Source: Terrimesophilobacter sp038243605 (GTDB lineage: Bacteria > Actinomycetota > Actinomycetes > Actinomycetales > Microbacteriaceae). Taken from it: a DNA stretch of 64,000 nucleotides. The stretch lies in contig JBBSQX010000006.1 of NCBI GenBank assembly GCA_038243605.1, forward strand, positions 66,496 to 130,495, written 5' to 3'. Shown one piece after another: positions 35,197 through 42,861 of this stretch (positions within the stretch are counted from its first letter, which is position 1; each line of letters opens with the position of its first letter). The notes under the pieces were generated by a model that was given only the letters and a program-made list of their open reading frames with translations, had not been told where the DNA came from and searched no databases. The position numbers and the translations under genes were made by a program.

Positions 35197-35855
35197 TCTC
35201 CCACGATGGGGGCAAAGGAGGAGTTGCGGGGCAGTAGCCAGGTATGACCATCGCGTTGCTGGAACACTTTGACAGTGGCTTCTTCCTCTAGCAGGGCCGC
35301 AACGATTTCGCCGTTCTCTGCATTCTGCTGCTGCCGTACGACCACCCAATCACCATCGCAAATAGCAGCATCGATCATGGATTCACCCACGACCTTGAGC
35401 ATGAAGAGATCGCCCTTACCAACGAGCTGGCGTGGAAGCGGAAACACCTCTTCAATTTGCTGGTCAGCTGTGATGGGAATACCGGCGGCAATGCGGCCGA
35501 CGAGGGGAACCATTGCGGCATCACCCATGGGAATCGCAAACTCGGGGCTAGTTTCTGCGGACGGAACCTCAATAAGTACTTCGAGAGCACGCGTGCGGTT
35601 AGGGTCGCGGCGAAGGTAGCCACTCAATTCAAGTTGGTTGAGCTGATGAGTGACGCTCGACAGTGATGCCAAACCGACAGCGTCTCCGATCTCCCGCATG
35701 CTCGGCGGGTAGCCAAGGGTTGAGACCGAACGCTGGATGAACTCGAGGATGGCGAGCTGCTTATCGCTCAAGCTACGGCGGCGGCGAGTTCCAGGCTTCA
35801 CTGTTCCGAGTTCGGCCTCATCAGCATTTCTTTCGCCAATCTGCTCAACGCTCAT
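35148..35855 (-). CDS. lexA: SOS repressor LexA
   Basis: 235 residues. The N-terminal winged helix (about 30-95: LSDKQLAILEFIQRS, YPPSMREIGDAVGLASLSSVTHQLNQLE) binds the SOS box; the C-terminal S24 peptidase has the Ala-Gly cleavage site in GRIAAGIPI, nucleophile Ser in VGESMIDA and Lys in ATVKVFQ. GGAGAG precedes the ATG. Its last 49 bp overlap hflX tail to tail. A LysM gene is divergent across a 326-bp AT-rich gap, as in the lexA-yneA type arrangement. Confidence 0.95.
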   Translation of the reverse strand: MSVEQIGERNADEAELGTVKPGTRRRRSLSDKQLAILEFIQRSVSTLGYPPSMREIGDAVGLASLSSVTHQLNQLELSGYLRRDPNRTRALEVLIEVPSAETSPEFAIPMGDAAMVPLVGRIAAGIPITADQQIEEVFPLPRQLVGKGDLFMLKVVGESMIDAAICDGDWVVVRQQQNAENGEIVAALLEEEATVKVFQQRDGHTWLLPRNSSFAPIVGDQAVILGKVVAVLRSV

Positions 35856-36083
35856 GTGCTCTCCGCCTGTCTTTTCCGTGGCCAGTTTTACTTAGCTGGC
35901 AGCACCTGTTCGGCGTTTCCAGTCAAACTTCTGCGACTACTGACGCTGGCAATCTCGTCAATGTCGGTGGGTACTGATTGCCTGATGTGTAAACAATCGA
36001 AACTGTATCCCGAATAAGCACTCTAAACAAACATCTCTTCGAGAGTGTCGCGATATAAGTTTAGAACATATTCGAATATTGAC

Positions 36084-36115
36084 TTGAATTTTAGGTTATT
36101 CGAAGATATATTCGG
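36084..36115 (+). promoter_or_regulatory. SOS-like promoter of the LysM gene
   Basis: A -35 TTGAAT (36084-36089), 17 bp, and a -10 TATATT (36107-36112). Overlapping the -10 is TCGAAGATATATTCGG (36100-36115), an imperfect LexA box that keeps TCGAA and TTCG with 6-bp spacing. Confidence 0.6.
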
Positions 36116-36125
36116 AACATAGCTT

Positions 36126-36159
36126 CGTATCCGGCGCTCCCGGCCGAGCGCCGGATACG
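36126..36159 (+). repeat. 14-bp perfect hairpin in the LysM 5' leader
   Basis: CGTATCCGGCGCTC (36126-36139) pairs with GAGCGCCGGATACG (36146-36159) across a 6-nt loop. It lies between the promoter and the GGAGG at 36171 and has no trailing T-run. Confidence 0.9.
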
Positions 36160-36181
36160 GAAGTTGAGAAGGAGGAACGCA

Positions 36182-36697
36182 ATGACTGCCACACCGGTTC
36201 ACACACAGCGACCGTCAGCGCCACACCTGAGCGCATCAGAACACGGCAGCGCATCAGAACACGGCGCTTTAGAACTGCGCACGTCAGAACTGCGCACGTC
36301 AGAACTGCGCACGTCTGAACCGCGCACGTCAGGGTTGCGCACGTCAGGATTGCGCACATCAGAGCTGAGCACTTACAAGATGAAAGCACCACGTCTGCGC
36401 GTGACGCGTCGCGGACGCTTCGTGTTGACTTCACTGGCAGCGGGTCCGCTCGTGGCACTCGCACTTGTCACCGCGCTCAACGGCGGCATTGCGATGGCAT
36501 CCTCCGACATCTCGACGGGCACCTTTGACTACGTCACGGTCCAGGCGGGCCAGTCCCTGTGGGAGCTTGCCGAGTCCGTGGCTCCCGCCGCCGACCCCCG
36601 CGACGTGATCTCTGACATTGTGCGGCTTAACCAGTTAGAGAATTCAGATTTGCACCCGGGGGACAGGCTCGCGATTCCCGCGGTGTATTCCGAATAG
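36182..36697 (+). CDS. LysM-domain membrane protein (candidate SOS cell-division inhibitor)
   Basis: 171 residues from the ATG after a GGAGG box. Residues 1-75 are cytoplasmic and mostly repeat (two HGSASE-type and seven ELRTS-type units), then a basic patch (RLRVTRRGR), one membrane helix (about 80-107) and an external LysM domain (about 116-168: DYVTVQAGQSLWELAE, IVRLNQLENSDLHPGDRLAIP). A LysM protein divergent from lexA recalls Bacillus YneA and mycobacterial Rv2719c, which delay division in the SOS response. Function is inferred from domain and position. Starting at the ATG at 36380 would leave the repeats noncoding. Confidence 0.8.
   Translation: MTATPVHTQRPSAPHLSASEHGSASEHGALELRTSELRTSELRTSEPRTSGLRTSGLRTSELSTYKMKAPRLRVTRRGRFVLTSLAAGPLVALALVTALNGGIAMASSDISTGTFDYVTVQAGQSLWELAESVAPAADPRDVISDIVRLNQLENSDLHPGDRLAIPAVYSE
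36231..36266 (+). repeat. 18-bp direct repeat (two units) in the LysM gene
   Basis: GCGCATCAGAACACGGCA followed by GCGCATCAGAACACGGCG. Confidence 0.9.
36271..36375 (+). repeat. 15-bp tandem array (seven units) in the LysM gene
   Basis: Three identical units AGAACTGCGCACGTC, then four diverging ones ending AGAGCTGAGCACTTA. Encodes ELRTS repeats in frame. Confidence 0.95.
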
Positions 36698-36716
36698 CCC
36701 TGTGTCGCCGATAGCC

Positions 36717-36750
36717 GTGTAGTGCCGATAACGGTGTAGTGCCGATAACG
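36717..36750 (+). repeat. 17-bp direct repeat after the LysM gene
   Basis: GTGTAGTGCCGATAACG occurs twice in perfect tandem, preceded by a degenerate copy. It is noncoding, and is the one array here not a multiple of three. Confidence 0.9.
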
Positions 36751-36865
36751 GTATGTTTCAGTTGCGGTTTATCCCGGATAGGTGGGGCCGCAGCGCTCTG
36801 CCTGCGCGAGTTTCAATCCGGGGTGCCGTCATGTAGCGATGTCGTTATAGTGCGTTGACCTCCCG

Positions 36866-36871
36866 TAACAT
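36866..36871 (+). promoter_or_regulatory. Predicted -10 element of hisC (leaderless)
   Basis: TAACAT, 6 nt, GTG at 36878. Confidence 0.6.
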
Positions 36872-36877
36872 TAATGG

Positions 36878-37957
36878 GTGACCACACTCGGCGATCTTCC
36901 CCTCCGTGATGACCTGCGTGGATTGTCGCCGTACGGCGCCCCGCAGAAGACCGTGCGCATTGCTCTGAACGTGAACGAGAACACGCATCCGATTCCGGAG
37001 GCAGTCGCCCTCGATATTGCAGCCTCGCTTGCCGAAGCCGTGTTGAGCCTCAACAGGTACCCGGACCGAGAGTTCACCGAACTCCGAGAGAGTCTCGCCG
37101 GTTATCTTGGCGCTGGCGTCACGACGGAACAAATCTGGGCTGCCAACGGCTCCAACGAAGTGCTCCAGCAAATGTTTCAGGCATTCGGTGGCCCGGGGCG
37201 AAGTGTCCTTGGCTTTGAGCCCACCTATTCGATGTACCAGATTCTGTCGCGTGGAACAGCTACGAGGTGGATCAGTGGTGTTCGTGACGACGGATTTCTG
37301 CTCTCGACGAGCACGGCGGTTCGTCAGGTTGAGGAGCACTCACCTGACATTGTGCTGTTGTGTTCCCCCAATAACCCCACCGGTACTCCACTGACCTTAG
37401 ACACCATTGCGGCGGTCTACGAGGCAACTGACGGAATAGTGGTGGTGGATGAGGCTTACGCCGAGTTTGCTGCTCCGGGTACCCCCTCGGCAGTCACTCT
37501 TCTGCCGGGGCGCGAACGACTCTTGGTGAGCCGCTCGATGAGTAAAGCGTTTGCTTTTGCGGGAGTTCGACTCGGGTACCTTGCGGCCGACCCCGCGGTC
37601 ATTGATGCCCTGCGACTTGTTCGCTTGCCGTACCATTTGTCTGCGCTGACGCAGGCGGCGGCGTTGGCGGCGCTACGGCACTCTCGCGAGTTGCTCGAAT
37701 CAGTGGTCGATATCATCGTTCAGCGCGACAGGCTGGTGGAGGCTCTTCCCGGGCTCGGCTTTCCGACACTTCCGTCGGCGACAAACTTTGTGCTCTTTGG
37801 TGGCGTGCCCGAACCAGCGTGGTTGTTTGATCAGCTCCTTGAGCGCGACATACTGATTCGTGATGTAGGTATCCCCGGTCACCTGCGTGTAACGGCAGGC
37901 ACTGAGAAGGAGACAAGCGAGTTTCTCGCGGCGCTCGCGGATGTCTTCGGTCGGTAG
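36878..37957 (+). CDS. hisC: Histidinol-phosphate aminotransferase
   Basis: 359 residues, class-II PLP aminotransferase of histidine synthesis. NVNENTHPIPEAV, NGSNEVLQQMFQAFGG, SPNNPTGTPL and DEAYAEFA are present, with the PLP lysine in SRSMSKAFAFAGVRLGY. GTG start, leaderless. It is the first gene of hisC-hisB-hisH-priA; hisD, which usually precedes it in actinobacteria, is absent here, with the LysM gene instead. Confidence 0.93.
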   Translation: MTTLGDLPLRDDLRGLSPYGAPQKTVRIALNVNENTHPIPEAVALDIAASLAEAVLSLNRYPDREFTELRESLAGYLGAGVTTEQIWAANGSNEVLQQMFQAFGGPGRSVLGFEPTYSMYQILSRGTATRWISGVRDDGFLLSTSTAVRQVEEHSPDIVLLCSPNNPTGTPLTLDTIAAVYEATDGIVVVDEAYAEFAAPGTPSAVTLLPGRERLLVSRSMSKAFAFAGVRLGYLAADPAVIDALRLVRLPYHLSALTQAAALAALRHSRELLESVVDIIVQRDRLVEALPGLGFPTLPSATNFVLFGGVPEPAWLFDQLLERDILIRDVGIPGHLRVTAGTEKETSEFLAALADVFGR

Positions 37958-37960
37958 GCT
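37955..37960 (+). promoter_or_regulatory. Candidate internal -10 element for hisB
   Basis: TAGGCT, 6 nt, ATG of hisB. The TAG is also the hisC stop codon, so hisB may have its own leaderless promoter. Confidence 0.45.
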
Positions 37961-37966
37961 TGAACC

Positions 37967-38572
37967 ATGACACGCAAGCGCACAGCCGAGCTTCGCAGGG
38001 AGACGAGCGAATCGAGCATAGAACTCTCTCTCGACCTTGACGGCACTGGTACCTCTGACATTTCCACGACGGTGCCCTTCTTCGACCACATGCTCACCGC
38101 GTTCTCGCGTCATTCGCTCATCGACCTCACGGTGCGCGCATCCGGCGACACCGAGATCGATGTCCACCACACGGTAGAAGATACGGCGATTCTGCTGGGT
38201 AGCGCCATCAAGGCTGCCCTCGGTGACAAGGTAGGAATTTCGCGATTCGGTGACGCACTTGTTCCACTCGATGAGGCGCTCGTTCAAGCTGTTGTCGATG
38301 TTTCTGGCCGCCCATACCTTGTGCACTCTGGCGAGCCGGCCGGATTCGAGTACCACCTCATTGGTGGTCATTTCACGGGGTCGATGGTGCGTCACGTTTT
38401 TGAGGCTTTGACGTTCAATGCGGGGCTCACGGTGCACGTCACGGTCCTCGCTGGCAGGGACCCACACCACATTGCAGAGGCGGAGTTCAAGGCGTTCGCC
38501 CGAGCGCTCCGTCATGCTGTAGCTCGCGACGCACGCGTGACGGGGATCCCTTCAACGAAGGGTGCGCTGTAG
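37967..38572 (+). CDS. hisB: Imidazoleglycerol-phosphate dehydratase
   Basis: 201 residues, the monofunctional form without a histidinol-phosphatase domain. The metal-binding histidine clusters are DHMLTAFSRHS, DVHHTVEDT and the C-terminal DPHHIAEAEFKAFARALR. It acts between hisH/hisF and hisC in the pathway. No ribosome binding site lies in the 9-bp gap after hisC. Confidence 0.95.
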   Translation: MTRKRTAELRRETSESSIELSLDLDGTGTSDISTTVPFFDHMLTAFSRHSLIDLTVRASGDTEIDVHHTVEDTAILLGSAIKAALGDKVGISRFGDALVPLDEALVQAVVDVSGRPYLVHSGEPAGFEYHLIGGHFTGSMVRHVFEALTFNAGLTVHVTVLAGRDPHHIAEAEFKAFARALRHAVARDARVTGIPSTKGAL

Positions 38573-38574
38573 GA

Positions 38575-39216
38575 GTGCGTGGACCATCTGTGGTCGTTCT
38601 CGACTACGGGAGCGGAAACGTGCACTCCGCAGCGAAAGCACTCGAGGCTGTGGGGGCTAATGTGACGCTGACAGCAGACCCCAATCGCGTGGCGGCTGCA
38701 GCGGGGCTCCTCGTCCCGGGAGTGGGTGCATTCCCCGCCGTAATGTCGGCGCTGAACGAGGTGCGTGGCCCCGAGCTCATCGACCGGCGACTTGCCGGTG
38801 GGCGCGCTGTGCTGGGTATTTGTGTTGGTATGCAGGTGATGTTCGAACACGGTGTCGAGCATGGGGTGCAAACGGGGGGGCTTGGCCAGTGGCCCGGCAC
38901 CGTGACCACTCTAGATTCACCCGTTTTGCCTCACATCGGTTGGAATACCGTTGAACCGCCAGAAGATTCACTCTTGTTTGACGGCATCCGCGAGGAGCGA
39001 TTCTATTTCGTGCACTCATTTGCGGCCCAGAGTTGGGATCTGCCTGCGGACGGCCCCCTGGTGGCTCCACGAGTTACCTGGGCGAGCCATGGCAGTCGCT
39101 TTCTTGCCGCTGTCGAAAATGGACCGCTGTCGGCCACCCAGTTCCACCCCGAAAAGTCGGGGACTGCCGGTCTGAAATTACTTGCTAATTGGGTGGCGGC
39201 ACTTGCCCGTGACTAG
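38575..39216 (+). CDS. hisH: Imidazole glycerol phosphate synthase, glutaminase subunit
   Basis: 213 residues, class-I glutamine amidotransferase that supplies ammonia to HisF. The catalytic triad is visible: Cys in LGICVGMQVMFE and His/Glu in ATQFHPEKSG, with DYGSGNVHSAAKALE at the N-terminus. The GTG at 38575 has GTAGGA close by; GTG at 38590 is an alternative. The partner hisF is not in the window. Confidence 0.92.
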   Translation: MRGPSVVVLDYGSGNVHSAAKALEAVGANVTLTADPNRVAAAAGLLVPGVGAFPAVMSALNEVRGPELIDRRLAGGRAVLGICVGMQVMFEHGVEHGVQTGGLGQWPGTVTTLDSPVLPHIGWNTVEPPEDSLLFDGIREERFYFVHSFAAQSWDLPADGPLVAPRVTWASHGSRFLAAVENGPLSATQFHPEKSGTAGLKLLANWVAALARD

Positions 39217-39243
39217 TATCTGAACCCTGTCCCGAATCTGAAA

Positions 39244-39999
39244 ATGGCCATCATGAGTGACTTTAATAGAACCCCACGACTCGTCCTTCTGCCCGCGGTT
39301 GACGTGGCGGGCGGCAAAGCAGTGCGGTTGACGCGTGGCGAAGCCGGAACCGAAACAAGTTACGGCGACCCGTTGGGTGCCGCGGCTGACTGGATCGATC
39401 AAGGTGCAGAGTGGATTCACCTCGTCGACTTGGATGCAGCGTTCGGCCGCGGAAATAACCACGCGACGATTAAGCGCGTGATAAAGCAGTCCAAGGGGGT
39501 CAACATTGAGCTTTCTGGCGGCATCCGTGATGATGCGAGCCTGGAAGCAGCACTGGCTACGGGTGCCAAACGCATCAACTTGGGCACCGCAGCTCTGGAG
39601 AACCCCATGTGGACTGCGCATGTGATTGCTGAGTACGGGGAGGCAATTGCTATTGGGTTGGATGTACGTGGCACGACTCTCGCAGCGCGTGGGTGGACCA
39701 AAGATGGAGGCGAACTTTTCGAGGTGCTTGACCGCCTCGAAGCTGCCGGATGCGCTCGCTACGTTGTCACCGATGTCACGAAAGATGGCACACTTCTTGG
39801 CCCGAATATTGAGTTGCTCGCCTCGGTGATCAGCCGCACAGATAAGCCGGTTATCGCCTCCGGCGGAATATCGACGCTCGATGACATTGTGGCGCTGCGC
39901 GAACTTGTACCGCAGGGGCTCGAAGGGACAATTGTCGGCAAAGCGCTGTACACAAAAGCGTTTACGCTCGCTGAAGCGCTCGACGTCGCATCCGACTAA
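39244..39999 (+). CDS. priA: Bifunctional phosphoribosyl isomerase (HisA/TrpF)
   Basis: 251 residues, (beta/alpha)8 barrel. PAVDVAGGKAVRLTRGEAG, WIHLVDLDAAFGRG, NIELSGGIRD, GLDVRGTTLAARGW and VTDVTKDGTLLGPN are typical of actinobacterial PriA, which isomerises both ProFAR (histidine) and PRA (tryptophan). The dual role is inferred from family; a separate trpF is not seen. In-frame ATG codons at 39244 and 39253 are both possible starts. Confidence 0.9.
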   Translation: MAIMSDFNRTPRLVLLPAVDVAGGKAVRLTRGEAGTETSYGDPLGAAADWIDQGAEWIHLVDLDAAFGRGNNHATIKRVIKQSKGVNIELSGGIRDDASLEAALATGAKRINLGTAALENPMWTAHVIAEYGEAIAIGLDVRGTTLAARGWTKDGGELFEVLDRLEAAGCARYVVTDVTKDGTLLGPNIELLASVISRTDKPVIASGGISTLDDIVALRELVPQGLEGTIVGKALYTKAFTLAEALDVASD

Positions 40000-40010
40000 T
40001 CGGAGCCCGC

Positions 40011-40853
40011 ATGATCGACCCCTCGAACCTCACTGATTCTGCAGGACAGCCGTGGGCTGGGCGCCAGTTTGAGCCCAATGCGAATGCCGGCGACGACGGG
40101 AGTGCGCCCGCCGAACTCGTGGCAGAGATTGCGCGGTATCGGGCAGGCAAAGCCGAGGCGTCCGATGTTGTACGCATTTTTCGGGACTCGCGTTTATTGA
40201 TTCCACTTCTTGCTGTGCTGGGAGAGTCCGGGACCAACGCCCACGGGCGCATCGTTGACAAGAGTCAGGAGCTTTCCATCGTGACGGTGGAGGGGCCAGA
40301 CGGCCGCACGGTGCTTCCCGTGTTCAGCTCTGTTGCGGCAATGAGTGCATGGAATCCGGTTGCCAGACCCGTGCCCGCCTCCGGTCCACGTGTGGCGGTG
40401 GCCGCTGTGAGCGAGGGCACTGAAGTTGTGGTGCTAGACCCCATGTCGGAGACGGAGTTTGCGATTCGTCGGCCCGCGCTGTGGGCGATGGCGCAGGAGC
40501 GAGAGTGGATTCCGGGTCACCTTGACGCAGATGTTGTGCAAGCTTTCGTTAACACTGTGGTCGATGAGTCGGCGGTGTTGGAAGTTACGTTATCTGCGGG
40601 AGATCTGGATGGCCGTTTGCGCGGACCAGAGCTGATGATCCATTTACTACTAGCGGATGGCCTCGCCGAAGTCGAGGTGAGTGGTCTTGTGAACCGCCTC
40701 ACCGAGAGGTGGTCGAACGACGAGATCATCGCTGAGCGTGTCGACTCGATAGGCGTCGCGCTTCACTCTGTCGATGCTGCACCTGTGGAGGAAGATCGTG
40801 CGGATGGTGGATCGCCGGAGGCGAGTCGTGCAGCTGATATACCTACTGAGTAG
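40011..40853 (+). CDS. SseB-family protein
   Basis: 280 residues. The N-terminal SseB domain (ELVAEIARYRAGKAEASDVVRIFRDSRLLIPLLA, VVLDPMSETEFAIRRPALWAMA) is followed by a C-terminal part with EVTLSAGDLDGRLRGPELMIHLLLADGLAEVEVSGLVNRLTERW. Actinobacterial homologues commonly lie beside hisA/priA. The cellular role is not established. It starts 11 bp after priA and is probably in the same transcript. Confidence 0.82.
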   Translation: MIDPSNLTDSAGQPWAGRQFEPNANAGDDGSAPAELVAEIARYRAGKAEASDVVRIFRDSRLLIPLLAVLGESGTNAHGRIVDKSQELSIVTVEGPDGRTVLPVFSSVAAMSAWNPVARPVPASGPRVAVAAVSEGTEVVVLDPMSETEFAIRRPALWAMAQEREWIPGHLDADVVQAFVNTVVDESAVLEVTLSAGDLDGRLRGPELMIHLLLADGLAEVEVSGLVNRLTERWSNDEIIAERVDSIGVALHSVDAAPVEEDRADGGSPEASRAADIPTE

Positions 40854-40869
40854 GCCTGCCTCTTAGCGT

Positions 40870-41208
40870 TCAGTTGACGGGACCGGTGTACTTTTCACCA
40901 GGGCCCTGGCCGGGCGCATCTGGGTAGGTGCACGCTTCGCGGAAGGCGAGCTGCACTGAACGCAGGCCGTCTCGCAGGGGAGCGGCATGGTGGTTTCCAA
41001 TTTCTGGCGCCGCCGCTGTGACAAGACCAGCGAGCGCATTGATGAGTTTGCGTGCCTCATCGAGGTCGATATCGGCCTCTGGATCATCGGCCAGGCCACA
41101 TTTAATCGCCGCGGCGCTGAGCAGGTGCACCGCGACAGTGTTGATGAGTTCGACGGCGGGTACCTCTGAGATGTCACGCGCTTCTTTTTCTCCTGCTGGC
41201 TCGCTCAT
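40870..41208 (-). CDS. DUF1844 protein
   Basis: 112 residues. The DUF1844 core reads DISEVPAVELINTVAVHLLSAAAIKCGL with DIDLDEARKLINALAGLVTAAAPEIG; it is a short helical domain of unknown function found next to infC or the SseB gene in many actinobacteria. AGAGGAAT precedes the ATG. It is convergent with the SseB gene and divergent from infC. Confidence 0.82.
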   Translation of the reverse strand: MSEPAGEKEARDISEVPAVELINTVAVHLLSAAAIKCGLADDPEADIDLDEARKLINALAGLVTAAAPEIGNHHAAPLRDGLRSVQLAFREACTYPDAPGQGPGEKYTGPVN

Positions 41209-41479
41209 CGTTCATTCCTCTGTTAGACTCATGCGGGTTCTGGGGCCTTTATTGGCTCCCAGTGCGAAAGTGGAGATTCTCCCACCCGCGACCGCTTCTT
41301 CAAGGTTACCGGGTTGTAGGCGCCCCGCTGTCACAGCGTCATCGTGATGGTAGACAAGGGCGCTGTGTTGATGATGTCGTGTGTAAGCGCGACGATTAAC
41401 AGGTGACTTTCTTCTCTCGCCGATCTGATGGCATCCGCCGTCTGACCGAGCATCTTAACTAAGAACAGAGGAGCTACCT

Positions 41480-42118
41480 ATCAGCGATCCCCGTACGAAT
41501 GACCGCATCCGCGTGCCAGAGGTTCGCCTCGTTGGCCCGAGCGGTGAGCAGGTCGGCGTCGTTAAGATCGAGGTTGCACTGCGACTTGCGCAGGAAGCAG
41601 ACCTCGACCTCGTCGAGGTCGCACCAAACTCCAAGCCGCCCGTAGCCAAAATCATGGATTACGGAAAGTTCAAGTACGAAGAAGCGCAGAAGGCTAAAGA
41701 GGCCAGGCGCAACCAGACGAACACGATCCTCAAGGAGGTTCGTTTCCGTCTCAAGATTGATACGCACGACTACGAAACCAAGCGCAAGCGCGCGGAAGGA
41801 TTCCTGCAGGGTGGCGACAAGGTCAAAGCCATGATCCTGTTCCGTGGTCGTGAGCAGTCGCGTCCAGATCAGGGCGTGCGATTGCTCAAAAAACTTTCCG
41901 AGGATCTCGCTGAGTCCGGTTCCGTCGAGTCAAATCCGACTATCGACGGCCGAAACATGGTGATGGTCATTGGACCGCACAAGACCAAGGCGGTGGCGAA
42001 GGCAGAATCCGACGCCCGCCGTGCCGCAGCTAAGCCGAGCCGCACACGTGGCGAAGATTCGGCAGACGATGCAGCGCCACACGAGAACGAAAGCAAGGAA
42101 GAGGAAAAGGATGCCTAA
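41480..42118 (+). CDS. infC: Translation initiation factor IF-3 (AUC start)
   Basis: 212 residues if begun at the ATC at 41480. AGAGGAG (41467-41473) lies 6 nt upstream, and the residues from there (ISDPRTNDRIRVPEVRLVG) are the conserved IF-3 N-terminus. The next usable start, GTG 41513, would cut it off. infC genes are known for rare start codons that IF-3 itself discriminates against, giving autoregulation. KIDTHDYETKRKRAEGFL and VIGPHKTKAVAKAE mark the C-domain, followed by an acidic tail. The stop overlaps rpmI. Confidence 0.92.
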   Translation: MSDPRTNDRIRVPEVRLVGPSGEQVGVVKIEVALRLAQEADLDLVEVAPNSKPPVAKIMDYGKFKYEEAQKAKEARRNQTNTILKEVRFRLKIDTHDYETKRKRAEGFLQGGDKVKAMILFRGREQSRPDQGVRLLKKLSEDLAESGSVESNPTIDGRNMVMVIGPHKTKAVAKAESDARRAAAKPSRTRGEDSADDAAPHENESKEEEKDA

Positions 42119-42305
42119 GCAGAAGACCCACTCAGGGGCGAAAAAGCGCTTCAAAATTACTGGTAGCGGCAAGATCATGAAGCAGCAGGCTGGCATGCGA
42201 CACAACCTTGAGGTCAAGTCGGGCCAGCGCAAGCGTCGCCTGAACCAGGACGAGCCGGTCGCCAAGGCCAACGTCAAGAACATCAAGAAGCTTCTCGGCC
42301 GCTGA
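42111..42305 (+). CDS. rpmI: Ribosomal protein bL35
   Basis: 64 residues: MPKQKTHSGAKKRFKITGSG, then KRRLNQDEPVAKANVKNIKKLLGR, the full family length. The ATG lies inside infC (8-bp overlap) and GGAAAAGG upstream serves as ribosome binding site. Confidence 0.97.
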   Translation: MPKQKTHSGAKKRFKITGSGKIMKQQAGMRHNLEVKSGQRKRRLNQDEPVAKANVKNIKKLLGR

Positions 42306-42332
42306 GCCGCGAGACGTAAGGGATAACAGGAA

Positions 42333-42719
42333 ATGGCAAGAGTAAAGCGGGCGGTCAACGCCCACAAGAAGCGTCGGGTAATTCTCGAGCGCGCATCCGG
42401 TTACCGTGGGCAGCGCTCGCGTCTCTACCGCAAAGCAAAAGAGCAGGTCACGCACTCGCTCGTATACGCGTACCGTGACCGCCGTGCGCGCAAGGGTGAC
42501 TTCCGTCGCTTGTGGATCCAGCGCATCAACGCTGCGGCTCGTGAGAACGGTATGACGTACAACCGTCTCGTCCAGGGAATGAACCTGGCGGGCATCGAGG
42601 TTGACCGTCGTATCCTCGCCGAGCTTGCGGTAAGCGAGCCTGCCACCTTCGCGGCGATTGTTGCGACGGCAAAGGCTGCGTTGCCTAAGGATGTCAACGC
42701 GCCAAAGGCTGCTGCGTAA
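42333..42719 (+). CDS. rplT: Ribosomal protein bL20
   Basis: 128 residues. MARVKRAVNAHKKRRVILE, YRGQRSRLYRKAKEQV and DFRRLWIQRINAAARENGM are the conserved bL20 sequence. It completes infC-rpmI-rplT. In other bacteria bL20 represses this operon by binding its mRNA; no matching structure was identified here. A purine-rich AACAGGAA precedes the ATG. Confidence 0.97.
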   Translation: MARVKRAVNAHKKRRVILERASGYRGQRSRLYRKAKEQVTHSLVYAYRDRRARKGDFRRLWIQRINAAARENGMTYNRLVQGMNLAGIEVDRRILAELAVSEPATFAAIVATAKAALPKDVNAPKAAA

Positions 42720-42849
42720 CTATTACCGTTCCCTGAGCTCGCGGCACAGAGTCTCGAAGGCCATTTCTTGCCTTCGTGTTCCGCCAGCGCCGATCGTCGT
42801 CTCGACGCTCGTGCGAGGCAACTGTCTCGAAGGGGGCCAACATGCCCTT

Positions 42850-42855
42850 TAGACT
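42850..42855 (+). promoter_or_regulatory. Predicted -10 element of the TrmH-type gene
   Basis: TAGACT, 6 nt, ATG at 42862. Confidence 0.6.
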
Positions 42856-42861
42856 GAGGGC

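Larger units (their letters stand above)
35856..36181. other. lexA/LysM divergent intergenic region (326 bp)
   Basis: The most AT-rich stretch of the window near a gene. It holds a SOS-like promoter for the LysM gene and a long hairpin (both listed separately). On the lexA side only AT-rich -10-like sequences near 36050-36060 are seen and no canonical SOS box. No coding frame is supported. Confidence 0.7.

Noticed and set aside
36061..36080. Second LexA box on the lexA side (TTAGAACATATTCGAA)
   Set aside because: The half-sites GAAC and TTCGAA are at the wrong spacing for the actinobacterial SOS box, so it was not listed as a site.
36231..36375. CRISPR-like repeats
   Set aside because: Units are 15-18 bp, directly adjacent, with no unique spacers and no cas genes; they are in-frame coding minisatellites.
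36698..36877. Histidine leader peptide before hisC
   Set aside because: No His-rich small frame and no alternative stems were found; hisC itself starts in leaderless position.
41209..41479. Riboswitch or bL20-binding structure in the infC leader
   Set aside because: No recognisable aptamer or rRNA mimic could be read in these 271 bp.
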